This document shows, piece by piece, positions 10,174-19,771 of a stretch of DNA of 64,000 bases. The notes below the pieces were generated by a model. The model did no database searches. It saw only the letters and a program-made list of their open reading frames with translations, and had not been told where the DNA came from. Location of the stretch: contig MU001675.1 of NCBI GenBank assembly GCA_010093515.1, positions 127,032 through 191,031 on the forward strand. Direction: 5' to 3'. A program made the translations under genes and the position numbers. Source of the stretch: Lineolata rhizophorae (taxonomy: Eukaryota; Ascomycota; Dothideomycetes; Lineolatales; Lineolataceae). Every line of letters starts with the position of its first letter. Positions within the stretch are counted from its first letter, which is position 1.

Positions 10174-11485
10174 ATGGCGCCGTCAACAGCCGCCTTCCTC
10201 AACTTCAGCCCGCATCGCATGCGGTCCTACGTCTTCCGGTTGCCGCTGGCTACGCGTCTACTAGTTGGAGTGATCACGTGCGCGTGGATAGCGGGCATAT
10301 TTCTCACCAGCGAGCGCATACGTGAATGGGGACAGCTGAAGCCGAGTAGGATTGGATTGTCATCAAGTAAGCAAGGTGTTGTTTCATAGAGCTGTAGATT
10401 TACTCCTTCCTCTCGTAGTCTCCTTTCGTAGTTTGAAATTATTTATTATACAAGTTGTCTCTAAACGATATGAAATTACCGGTAATCTGACTTTATTCAT
10501 AAACGATCTGCTAATATGTTCGCATCAAGTGCATCGTTTCAACACATATCCGCTTATCCACCTCGGCGTCTTCCATGCCCTTCTCAACGTATTGGCATTG
10601 ACTCCTCTACTCGAGCGCTTTGAGGGCGAGAATGGGACGCTCATCACACTCTCACTCTTTACGGGCCGTACGTCTAGCCTCACTCATCTCATCTGAAGGT
10701 TTCGTCTGAGTTCAACTTGATTTAACCTTCTCCTTAGCGTTTGGACTCCTTCCGGGCATTCTCTATGTCCTCGTCGAGCGCTTTGTCCTACGCAGCGACA
10801 CAGCTATCATGGGCGCCAGGTGCGTTTCCTGCTCGCGGCCGGCCAAACGGAGTGCTTAAGCTACTCATTTGACCATTATCTTTTCACATCTTGCTTACTA
10901 CCATTCACAGCATCTGGGTCTTTCTGCTACTTTCCTGTGAAGCAATCAAGACCTACAAAGCAAACCCGCACTTCGCGTATGCTAGCAGAACTCCTAAAGT
11001 CCACTTTTCAAGCATACACATTCGCTAGATAGCTAACCACAGCCCGAATTCAGCCTCGGCCCCTACAAAATCCCCACCTGGACTTCTCCCCTCATCCTGA
11101 TCCTCACCATTTCATTCCTCGTCCCTGGCTCCAGCCTCCTCGGCCACCTCTGTGGCGCCGCCATTGGCTACCTATGTACATCTGCCTCACCCCTTCTTCC
11201 TTCGTTTTCCACCGCCCAAACTAACAACAACCTCGTCGCGCAGGGGCCCTTTCCTATCTTCGCATCCTCGCGCCGCCGGACCGCGTCCTCCGCTTCATCG
11301 AGGCCAAGCTCAACTTGCTGGGCCGCCTGCCGCACTATGTCTCTGTCGATCAGAAGACGTATGGGCGGTACGGGGTGCTGCCGTCGACGGCTGTGCATGG
11401 GTCGGCGGGCGTGCCGCTAGGAACGGGGGCTGGGGTTGCTGGGAATGGCGGGGAGGCTGGGACGGAGATGAGGAGGGTGGATTGA
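10174..11485 (+). CDS. RBD2: rhomboid-type intramembrane protease RBD2
   Basis: Six exons, 10174-10366, 10530-10667, 10738-10819, 10911-10976, 11054-11175 and 11244-11485, give 280 residues. Every junction has GT/AG ends and the phases agree. The start context CCACAATGG is good. The product matches the fungal rhomboid protein 2 family of the Golgi membrane: N-terminal LATRLLVGVITCAW segment, NTYPLIHLGVFHALLNVLAL with the loop-1 region, LLERFEGENGT, and the putative catalytic pair Ser138 (in MGASIWVF, split across introns 3/4) and His191 (in LLGHLCGAAIGYL). The C-terminal tail VSVDQKTYGRYGVLPS, then a Gly/Ala-rich end, is cytosolic in this family. In fission yeast and Aspergillus, Rbd2 takes part in cleavage of the sterol-regulated factor SREBP. 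Residue GASI replaces the usual rhomboid GxSG; from memory other fungal Rbd2 proteins also deviate here. Confidence 0.87.
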
Positions 11486-14051
11486 GGAATGATACTGAGG
11501 TCGGGATGCACCAGGTGGGACAAAAGGGAAGGAAAGGCTGGGTGGGTGTGTAGGCTCGTCGACGGTGTGCTGGATATTGCTTCGTGCTGTCTGGAAATTG
11601 TAGGTCGAACGCAGGAAGGGCTTAGTGGGACTGTATTCATCCGTGTAATAAAAGCAAGGGGGATCTTCTGATAGTTTCGACACGGCTTTCTGATCCATCG
11701 CAAGCTACTGCTGCTACTCGCGATCCAAGAGAAGAGGCTCTTTACAGGACTTAATTGTCTAGACATTCAGAACGTGCCGCCACGTGGCCCAGTTGTTGCG
11801 CTTGCTCAAGTAACTCTAGTGTACAAGCAATCATACTCTGTCTACGTTATTCTGAGATGGGAACCAGGCGATAAAGCCGAGTAGGGTGACCCAAACGGTT
11901 TTGGATTTGAGGTCGTTGGTAGTTGATGTGGTTCCAAAATGGGCATCATTGGGCGTTTCGAGGCCTCGCTGAGCTCCCACGGGAGGGCAGATTAACACAA
12001 GAACAGCGCAGAGAGGACTTGTCAACTGTTACTCGGTTCCATGCGGAAGAGAGTTGGATTGAAAGCGAAGTCGTCAGATGTCGCTTTAAGCAGCGGGGTA
12101 ACTCAGATCACAACTCGATCACGACGCAAATTTGAGGTGTGCACAGAAGGAGAAAATTGATTGTTCTGTTATGCGGAACAGGTCCTATGAACATGGGGAC
12201 CTGCTCCTGGCCACGTAGTTCCCAGTTCCATGCGAGAATGGGGTGCCCAATGATAGGACTACATAGCACTCGCAGTATAGGGAGGGCTACGCAGTTTTCT
12301 ACGTCGCCGGGAGGCCTCCCTTGTATTGACGTTCTTGGAGGGTTGCAAAAGGGGGCTATTTTCATGGTTGAATCCACGCATATGTATAAGAGAATTGCGT
12401 AGTGAGAACTTATATAGTATCATAGGACGAGCAAGCTCGAGAAGCGAGCGCAGCTCGTGTATTTAATCTTAGGGGTCGTAGACACGCACGTTTTTCCGCT
12501 CACCACTGAAGCTGTGTAGATATTCAATTTCAAGATTTGAAATGAGTATCACTATGTCAAAGTACGCGGCCTGGACCTTGTGAAGAGCGTCCGGAATGCC
12601 ATTTTCAAATGTAGGCTGACGCGACTATTGTTGGGTTCACGAAGAATGGCTGTGTTGATCAGGCCTCATTGAACAGAGATAGTTACAAAGCTAAGTTTTT
12701 CACATACAACAACCTATGAAACCGGACTGTGAGATTTGAACGCTGTTAGTCTATAGGAATTTATTGACACTGACATTGAAAATGGCATTAGTCTGTTCTT
12801 AAGCGTAACTTATAATGGCGCTATCAGACAGTGCAAAGCACGTCGTACCCGGGACGAAATACTAACCGTGTTTTAGAGTTGATTTACGGCATGCCAAGTC
12901 CGAAATGCCCGCCTTTTTTCGCGATATATTGGTTCAGAAATGGACGCGAACCGGTTTCTCCATAAACTTGCAGTCCCACACCATTGAACTTCATCCCCTA
13001 GAATTTCGCCGTGGCTTATTTATGATCTGATTTCAGGAGGACGGGGCGTTGCTCGTTGCTTCAAGCGATCGATGGTCGTGTTCAATTTCTCTTCTACTTG
13101 AACCCACTGAGCGCCGTAGATAGGTCCAAATTAGCATCCACTGCAAGCGACGGCCGTCATGGTATGATACTGTCAGCGCATTCACCCCTCAATATTTGAA
13201 CTCGACGCAAAACAACACCATGACTGGACCATCAATCGCACGTTCAAGTCCTGACTCGCTGCGAGCTACGCACCTGCCATGCCCCCTTTCCACGGCGCAT
13301 GGGCCCGGGAAGCTCGTCTGAAAGTTCGCAAGAAAAGAGCCTTGCACTTGTGCTCTCTCTTTGCAAGAGAAGGGCCTTCCTCCAGAAGTGTTGTTCTATC
13401 TAGGATCTTACGCGTCCACTCTACTTCTCTTCGAACGCTAACTCATCTAGGTAGGTATCCGCATCGCGGCTCGCGCGACACACCTTCAACGCAAGATGGG
13501 AGAGCTCCACGGTGTGAGGCCGATGACGCTGAAAGTGGCACATATGATTAAGGGCCTTGTTAGCGTGCAAGTCGATTTGTATTGCTGTATTGCAGCAGAA
13601 AGATATGGTAAGGACGCTAGATGGAAGTGTTTACGGTGAGCAGGCTCGTAGGTTGGACTCGATCCTCGCTTCGGGGGCTGTGGCTGAGCTCGGAAGGCTG
13701 AGCTTGGCTATTGACCTGTCAACAGATATCTGTGATGAGTTTCATCTAAAATAACGCAATTTTCAGCCGAGGCCGAACTTTATGCTGTTGGTTGTGGGTT
13801 GTGTTCTGAAAAATAGGCATGAAAGGTATTATGAAGCTGGCATTCATCGGGCTATTTAGGAGTGTGGTATATATTAGAAAAACAAGAAAAAGAAAGGGAA
13901 GGGAACTCATAGAGTGTATAGTAAATTACTCGACAAAGGGAAATGTCATGCTAGTCAGTTCGTCCAAACAAAGTTTGAGCAGCGCAGCTCAGAAATACTA
14001 GAAGTGAAGAACTCCAATACCCGTCCCATGAGACCACTCTAGATCCAATCC
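11486..14051. other. convergent intergenic region between RBD2 and the F-box gene
   Basis: About 2.6 kb. The part from about 11830 to 13250 is AT-rich, with no frame above 90 codons and frequent TpA, suggesting an old, RIP-mutated insertion. I recognise no element. The remainder holds the 3' untranslated ends of the two convergent genes. Confidence 0.5.
11647..11652 (+). terminator. polyadenylation signal, candidate, for RBD2
   Basis: AATAAA 161 bases after the RBD2 stop codon, at the distance expected for a fungal 3' untranslated region. Confidence 0.45.
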
Positions 14052-16688
14052 CTACGACTTCACCGCAACATTCTTCCCAAACCCACATCTACAAAACCCA
14101 CCTCCCTCCCGTCCCGGATCCATCTTGCCCTGACACTCCTCATCCTCATGCACCTTCCTATTCAGCGCCGCGCCCACCACGTCGACCGCCCTCAGCGGCG
14201 CTTCCTCGTCCTCGTCGCTCTTCCCCGCCATCTCATCGCTTCCCACCTGCCCCACATTAACCACGACGCTCTCCCTCCCGCCGACCCGGCACGCCTTCCC
14301 CTCCGCCCGCCCCTTCACAAACGTGCCCCCCGTCCCCTCGCTCCCGGGCACCAGCAGCTTCGCGGTCCGCACCGGCGGCTGCGTCAGCAGCATGCGGCGC
14401 CACGAGGCGTCGGGGCGGTTCCACTTCAGCAGCAGGGCCTCGTCGGCCGCGGCCCTGGCGGCCGCCTCGGCGGCCGCACCGCTCCCGCTCTCGCTCTTGC
14501 TCTCGTCCTCTCGCCCGTCCGTCTCGTCCGCCTCGTCCGCGCCCTCCTCCTCCGCCCTGGCCGCCTCGACCACGTCCCCGTCCGCCTCGTCGACCACGAA
14601 GTCCCCCACGCCCGCCCGCGGCGGCAGGTACTTGAGCACGAGCTGCTCGTCGTCGCCGAGGCCGAGGGCGGTGGGGAGGAAGATGCGGCCGCGGACGAGG
14701 CCGTGCAAGGGGCAGCGGCCGAAGGCGGAGCCGGCGCCGGAGCCGGAGCCCGACGCCGCGAGGTCCATCCCGGCCGTGGTGGCGGCGGTGGTGCTGCCGG
14801 CTTCGGTCCTGCCCTCGAGCTCGGCCAGCGCCTCGGCTTTCGCCTTGGTCTCGGCGCTCGTCGCGCTGGCGCCGCTGCCGCTCGCGTCGTCGCTGCCGGC
14901 AGCGCCGTCGTTGCCGCTCCCGCGCCGCTCCCGCGCCTCCGCGCCGCCGTCTTCCCCGCGCCCCGGACACACGAACAGCAGCGGGTTGATCCTGACGTCG
15001 GGCTCGCCCCATCCCTCAGGCAAGCGCACCTTCCTCAGCTGGCCCGAGTCCGGGTCGGCGCCGACCAGCACCCGCGCCGCGATGCGGTTGTCAGCCGCGA
15101 AGCGCAGTAGCTGGCCCCTGCCGGCGTAGTATCCGGCCGAGCGCAGCGCCGCCAGCGCGTCGTAGATGTCGAAGTTGCAGGCGTGGCGCGTGAGCCAGGT
15201 GGTGTCGGCGGCGGGGAGCGTGATGCTGGCGCTCGGGTTGAGGGGTTCGGTGGCGGTGCCGCCGAGCTGGACAGCGGTGTCGGCGTCGGTCGAGGTGTCG
15301 TCCTCGGGCTGCAGGAAGAGGGCGCGCTGGAGCGCGGGCGTCTGCGTGATGGTCATGCGGAAGGCGCGGCTGACGGCTTGGGAGAGGAGAAGCGTGAAGG
15401 GCGGGACGTGGAGGAGGATTGGGGTGAGAAGCTGCGGGGTTGATAGGACGCGCTCGCGAGCGGTGAGGCCCGACCTGGCTTCGTCTTTCCACCATTGGTA
15501 TGGCGGTGTGGCTGGGCGCGCGGGCTTGGGTGCCGGGGGAGTGGGCCTGGACTCCGGTGCCGCGGAGGAAACCACGGCTCCCGTTGGAGATGGCGGGCCA
15601 AAGGGTGGAACGGTGGGACTGGGCTGGACATGCGGAGGCGGAGACGAGATTTCGGCGCCGGTTGAGTCGAAGCTTTTCGGCGACATGGCGGGGTCGTCCT
15701 TGGGTTCCACCGGCTGGTGGCTACTCCGTTTGATCAGGCGTTTCCTGTTGTGCATGAGCCCTGGCTTTTTCTCGTTGGGATGATCCTTTTTATGCTCTTT
15801 CTTGTTCTCGGCACTTCTCCCTCCTGTAAAGAACTTGCTCATCTGCATCGAGATTGGCTTATGCGGCTTCTTTTCAGCCTTCTTGGTGCTCTTTTTGATC
15901 TCTGTTTTCTCCTCAGCAGCCACGCTAGTAGCCTTAGTCGCGGCATCTGATGGTGGCACCCGTGCTTGCGGTGGCACTTGCACTTGCGGTGGCACTTGCG
16001 CTTGCGGCAGCGCGGTCAATTCGGTGTCGCGCACAAAGTGCTCGGAGCCGACCGAGGCGCGGAAAGCGGGATGAACGCTGCCATTGATGACCAGTGAATC
16101 GGTAGACGTTGCCGTGGCGGCGATGGACGACATTCGAGGCGCGGTCCTCACACTAGCAGGCGAGGACGGCTCATCTGGGGCGCCTCGAGCGGAACTACGC
16201 CTCGGATTATCAAGCTGCGAGTGCGAGGACGGTCCGTTGACGGTGGCGCTGGCGACGGAGAGTCTGTTCGGGTCATCGCGCCGACCATGCGGACTGGGAC
16301 TGACCGCCCGGAGCGTATGGCTTGTGGCTTCGGTGTTGATTGTGAGCGGACTTGCGACGCTATCCGTTTTGTCCTTGGTAGGCTCGCTTTTCGTGCTTGC
16401 GACTGTGGTGTCCGTCCCGGGTAAGGGAACTGACGGCTTCGCGCCGTCAGGAAAGCCGCCAAACACAACCGGTGTTTCCGGCGCGCTCACAATGCCGTTG
16501 GTTGGCGCATCCTTCTTAGCTAGTTTCTCTGTCGCATGGACAGAGGCGGGCTGCGAGGCAGGTCTGCTGAAAGCATTGCCGGTATCTATATCGACCGTAA
16601 TGCGAGGTGGAGCGATGCCTGTTTTCGGAGGGTTGGATGGGCGCCGGTGGCGCAAGTGCAGCTTAAAGTCGCGAATACGGTGCAACAT
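14052..16688 (-). CDS. F-box-type protein of filamentous fungi, function unknown
   Basis: Uninterrupted minus-strand frame of 878 residues. The first 400 residues are Ser/Pro/Thr-rich, low in hydrophobics and probably disordered, with a short tandem repeat PPQ(V/A)(Q/R)V at about 225-245 and a Lys-rich stretch at about 255-310 (EKTEIKKSTKKAEKKPHKP). Residues about 410-465 (RERVLSTPQLLTPILLHVPP, then LLLSQAVSRAFRMTI and TPALQRALFLQPE) fit the F-box seen in many ascomycete proteins, in which a two-helix box is followed by SPxLQRALFFxP. The later INPLLF and SWRRMLLTQPPV (about 760-772) also recur in that family. F-box proteins recruit substrates to SCF (Skp1-cullin-F-box) ubiquitin ligases; this one's substrate is unknown. 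The region between is acidic/alanine-rich. The long open frame on the opposite strand is a GC-rich shadow. The first ATG of the frame was taken. Confidence 0.75.
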   Translation of the reverse strand: MLHRIRDFKLHLRHRRPSNPPKTGIAPPRITVDIDTGNAFSRPASQPASVHATEKLAKKDAPTNGIVSAPETPVVFGGFPDGAKPSVPLPGTDTTVASTKSEPTKDKTDSVASPLTINTEATSHTLRAVSPSPHGRRDDPNRLSVASATVNGPSSHSQLDNPRRSSARGAPDEPSSPASVRTAPRMSSIAATATSTDSLVINGSVHPAFRASVGSEHFVRDTELTALPQAQVPPQVQVPPQARVPPSDAATKATSVAAEEKTEIKKSTKKAEKKPHKPISMQMSKFFTGGRSAENKKEHKKDHPNEKKPGLMHNRKRLIKRSSHQPVEPKDDPAMSPKSFDSTGAEISSPPPHVQPSPTVPPFGPPSPTGAVVSSAAPESRPTPPAPKPARPATPPYQWWKDEARSGLTARERVLSTPQLLTPILLHVPPFTLLLSQAVSRAFRMTITQTPALQRALFLQPEDDTSTDADTAVQLGGTATEPLNPSASITLPAADTTWLTRHACNFDIYDALAALRSAGYYAGRGQLLRFAADNRIAARVLVGADPDSGQLRKVRLPEGWGEPDVRINPLLFVCPGRGEDGGAEARERRGSGNDGAAGSDDASGSGASATSAETKAKAEALAELEGRTEAGSTTAATTAGMDLAASGSGSGAGSAFGRCPLHGLVRGRIFLPTALGLGDDEQLVLKYLPPRAGVGDFVVDEADGDVVEAARAEEEGADEADETDGREDESKSESGSGAAAEAAARAAADEALLLKWNRPDASWRRMLLTQPPVRTAKLLVPGSEGTGGTFVKGRAEGKACRVGGRESVVVNVGQVGSDEMAGKSDEDEEAPLRAVDVVGAALNRKVHEDEECQGKMDPGREGGGFCRCGFGKNVAVKS
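15954..16010 (-). repeat. short coding tandem repeat (Pro-Pro-Gln-Val type)
   Basis: About four copies of an 18- to 24-base unit reading GGTGGCACTTGC on the plus strand encode QVPPQ-type repeats in the disordered part of the F-box-type protein. Copy number may vary between strains. Confidence 0.7.
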
Positions 16689-19573
16689 TATCGGCCATAC
16701 CCTTTGAAAGGTTGAGAATGGGCAATAAGCGTGGCCCGCGAAGGTATCGTAATGGAGCGACTATGGAAACCTGGTGAAGTTGCAAGTTGGTGGAAAGCTC
16801 GGAAAAGTGACAATAGCACAGGCAATAATGGCATTCACCACCAGGCCAAGCGAGCCAGATGAACAAGGTAATGTCGCTAGAATGGGAAAAATGATGAATC
16901 CAAAGATGAGTAGTAGTGCCCAGAAGGTCAGAAGACTCCATAGATGACCATGTGATGATAAGAGAATCACGAGCGCCGTGACGAAAGACGCAGAGCAGAA
17001 CAGAAGAACGTAGAGCTTATAGCACAGACAGAGAGCACCGCAGTAGAGCAATATAAAGTAACTCTACGTGGGTACAACGCGAACTCGGCGGAAGTTAAAA
17101 AAGTAGTACCTTGTGCAACGTTTCTTTCAACGAGGAGAACCGCTGACCGACGTCCTCGGAGCGATGGATGACGCGACCCAGGAATAGAGGCGTTCCTCTC
17201 CCCGTCTCGCCAGTCAAAGCGCGTGCTACGGAGGACTGGGCTACGGTTTCGCCGTTGCTGCGATTAATTGGACTCGGGCGGCTTTTTCGTTGCGGGCTCG
17301 TTGCCAGCAGTCTGGCCGCGCCTCTGCAGCGAATGCATATATATCTCGACAGAGTAACGAGCAGAAGAACGAGCCTACGTAGCCAGGCAAGAAAACAATA
17401 AATCCCCCCCCAACTAGCGAGGAGCAGAGAAGGAAAAGAAATAGGGAGGCGAGAGGACGACACGAAAGCAAGGCCCAGAGAAATAAGCACCGCCGCACCG
17501 TTAAAAGGGACGGACGCCAACTGTCTTGCTGGGCAGTCGCAAGCTCGGACACGCACGGCTTGGGTTGCGCGCGCGTTCGTGCTCGTATGTAACTTGTCCC
17601 CCGTCGGCGTCCGAGTCCGCCGCGCGACCATCGGCCAACCCAGCCCAGCCGTGCCCGGCGCGGCCAGCCATGAATTCCCTGCTCAGCCAGCCGGCCGGGC
17701 CAAACGCGGCCAACATACAGCCTGTTGCTTGTTACACGTTGAATGGCACGGCGAAACCGGGTGCTCGGCCGGCCGGTGGCCTGTTCGCCCCGCGTCCTGG
17801 CCCTGCGCCGGCGGAGCATGAATGCTACCACGTACGTGCTCCGTATATCGCGCGCGCCCCGGCCCCGCGACGCCGAGCGGCCGGGCCCCGGCCCCAGCTG
17901 CGCGAAGAAGGCAGCCCGCTAGCAACAGGCTACATACCTTGCATCGGCGTCATCCCACGCCCGGCGCCGCCGGCCTGCCGCCGGGTCCTCGGCGGCGCGG
18001 ATCCAAATCTGGCATAAATTTCGATTCGCATGCGCGGCCGGCCGAAGCCGCGCAGGGCAGGCAGTAAGTCGCGGCTGTGAAGTTGGTGCGTGGGTGAGTG
18101 ACTTGCGGCGCAGGCCGTCGTCGTGGGATTATTTAAATCGCCGCGAAAGGACAGGGAACGGGGGCGCGGGATTGGTCGGGTGTTCTGCGCGTAAAACGGG
18201 CCAAGCGATGCGCGACAAGCAGAATGCATGGGAGAAGCATCACGACTTCGTTAAGCCGGAACAAGTGGATAGATTGCTGATACTGAAACTGGATGCTGGG
18301 CGTGCTGAACAGCTGAACTCGAGATGGAAGCTCTAGATAAGCATGATAACAAGGGAATTCTCTCCGTACCTTTTGCCCGTCTTGCGCAGTCCACCATTTG
18401 CACCTAGGCATTTTCAGACGTCGTGTATCCGTAACCCTAGGCTGAACATTGCAGGATTGAGTTGAGCTCGTTCAGCCGAAGGACTGGCTCGAATGAATAA
18501 AATGAACAGAGCGCTGAGCCTGAACGAGCCTCAACCAGAGCGCTAGAATCGACCTTGAGGCCTGCAGCCCCACGCCAGCAATTACTGTCGTCAAATTTTT
18601 GTGTGGTTCGCCGGAGCACTCCCAGGGCGGTCTAAAATTCTTCGAGCCTGCAGACCTTCGCTGTACGAGACTACGCAGTATGCATTCAACAGCCAACACC
18701 TACGCCACTGCAAATGAGTCATCAACTGAGCCACACATTTCCAAAGGCCAGAGTTGATTGGTGTCTTTCAATTTGAATTCAGGGGAGGTTATGTCCAGCG
18801 GGAAAAGAAGTCATGAGAGAACGGCGTTTAAATGGGCGCATTGCGGAGGAAAGGCGGCGCACGTGATGGCCCTTGATCCGACCCATCTCCGCGATACCGG
18901 CCACGGCGGAGCGGGCGCGCCCGGAACGCGCGCCTCGAAGTCGCCGAACGGGCCCACCTTCACATGGACCTGACTGCGCTTTTGATCCGGCGTAGGTAGG
19001 CAAGCTGCGAGTGGACTCCGGCGGCGAGAGAACGCTCGAAGATATCCAGTCGTAGTAGAAGCCGCCGGAAAGCACATCACCGACCCGACTGTCGCTTGAT
19101 CCCTTTCTCCGGGGTCGATCGATCGAATCGAAGAGTCCATCATCTACGTCAGCCCAGCACGAGCAGCTTGCGGGTTTGGTCCAAGCGGGCAGCCCGAGAC
19201 CGCCCTAGCTGGCCGAGCTCTGCCCAAGCATACCCACATACCTACAGCTCGAGGCCTGCCGGCGACCGGCAAGCTCTGGCAGACACGTGCAAGTGCTGAA
19301 TGCGGCTCAATTAGCTCGCAAGGGGCAAAGGAGGAGCGTCCGCTCCGGTCGCACGCATGGAGCAGCGCGCGGCCGAGGCGGCCGAAAATTTTCTGCGGTG
19401 CTTGCGCGAAATATTGCTCGTGGCAACGGCCGAGCGGACGGGTGGAGGTAGGGGGAAATGGGCGTGGCCGGGGCGGCGGGCACCACAAGGCCCTCGGCTG
19501 TTGCGGGCAGGCAAAGGGAGCTGTGCGCGCCCGGGCTTGGCCCGCGGGCCCGCGCCAGCCTATCAAAGGCCCG

Positions 19574-19578
19574 CCAAT
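19574..19578 (+). promoter_or_regulatory. CCAAT box, candidate, upstream of aconitase
   Basis: CCAAT in the context CGCCAATGG, 194 bases before the aconitase ATG. The CCAAT-binding complex with HapX represses iron-consuming genes, aconitase included, in several filamentous fungi during iron starvation. A role here is inferred from position and that precedent. Confidence 0.4.
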
Positions 19579-19609
19579 GGCTCCCGTAATCGCCTGCTGC
19601 AAAAGCAAC

Positions 19610-19770
19610 CCATCTGACGTCTCTGCTTGTCCCTCTTTCTCCCCTCACACCCACGCACGCTCCTCCTCCCATCACCACCGCCGCCGCCAGCCCTCTCCCC
19701 CATCTCCCCTCGCCCTTCCCCAGGCTCAATTCCCCCCTCGTCTGTCGCCTGCGGCGCCCCGCTCGCCCAT
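19610..19770 (+). promoter_or_regulatory. pyrimidine-rich core promoter/leader of aconitase
   Basis: Dense C and T runs (for example near 19630-19660 and 19690-19740) lie directly before the start codon. CT-rich tracts before the start are typical of strongly expressed genes in filamentous fungi. Confidence 0.4.
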
Positions 19771-19771
19771 C

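Larger units (their letters stand above)
16689..19771. other. divergent intergenic region between the F-box gene and aconitase
   Basis: 3.1 kb holding both promoters. GC content is high at about 17500-18060 and 18850-19000. Open frames there (up to about 200 codons) lie on both strands in overlapping frames and show no domain, so I treat them as chance. A pyrimidine-rich leader and a CCAAT motif near aconitase are listed separately. Confidence 0.5.

Noticed and set aside
14148-15129. Plus-strand frames of 268-320 codons opposite the F-box-type gene
   Set aside because: Shadows of GC-rich coding DNA, Arg/Ala/Pro-rich and without domains.
17095-18070. Overlapping frames on both strands, up to 196 codons, between the F-box gene and aconitase
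   Set aside because: Both strands are open at once, no domain and no splice-consistent extension; best explained by high GC.
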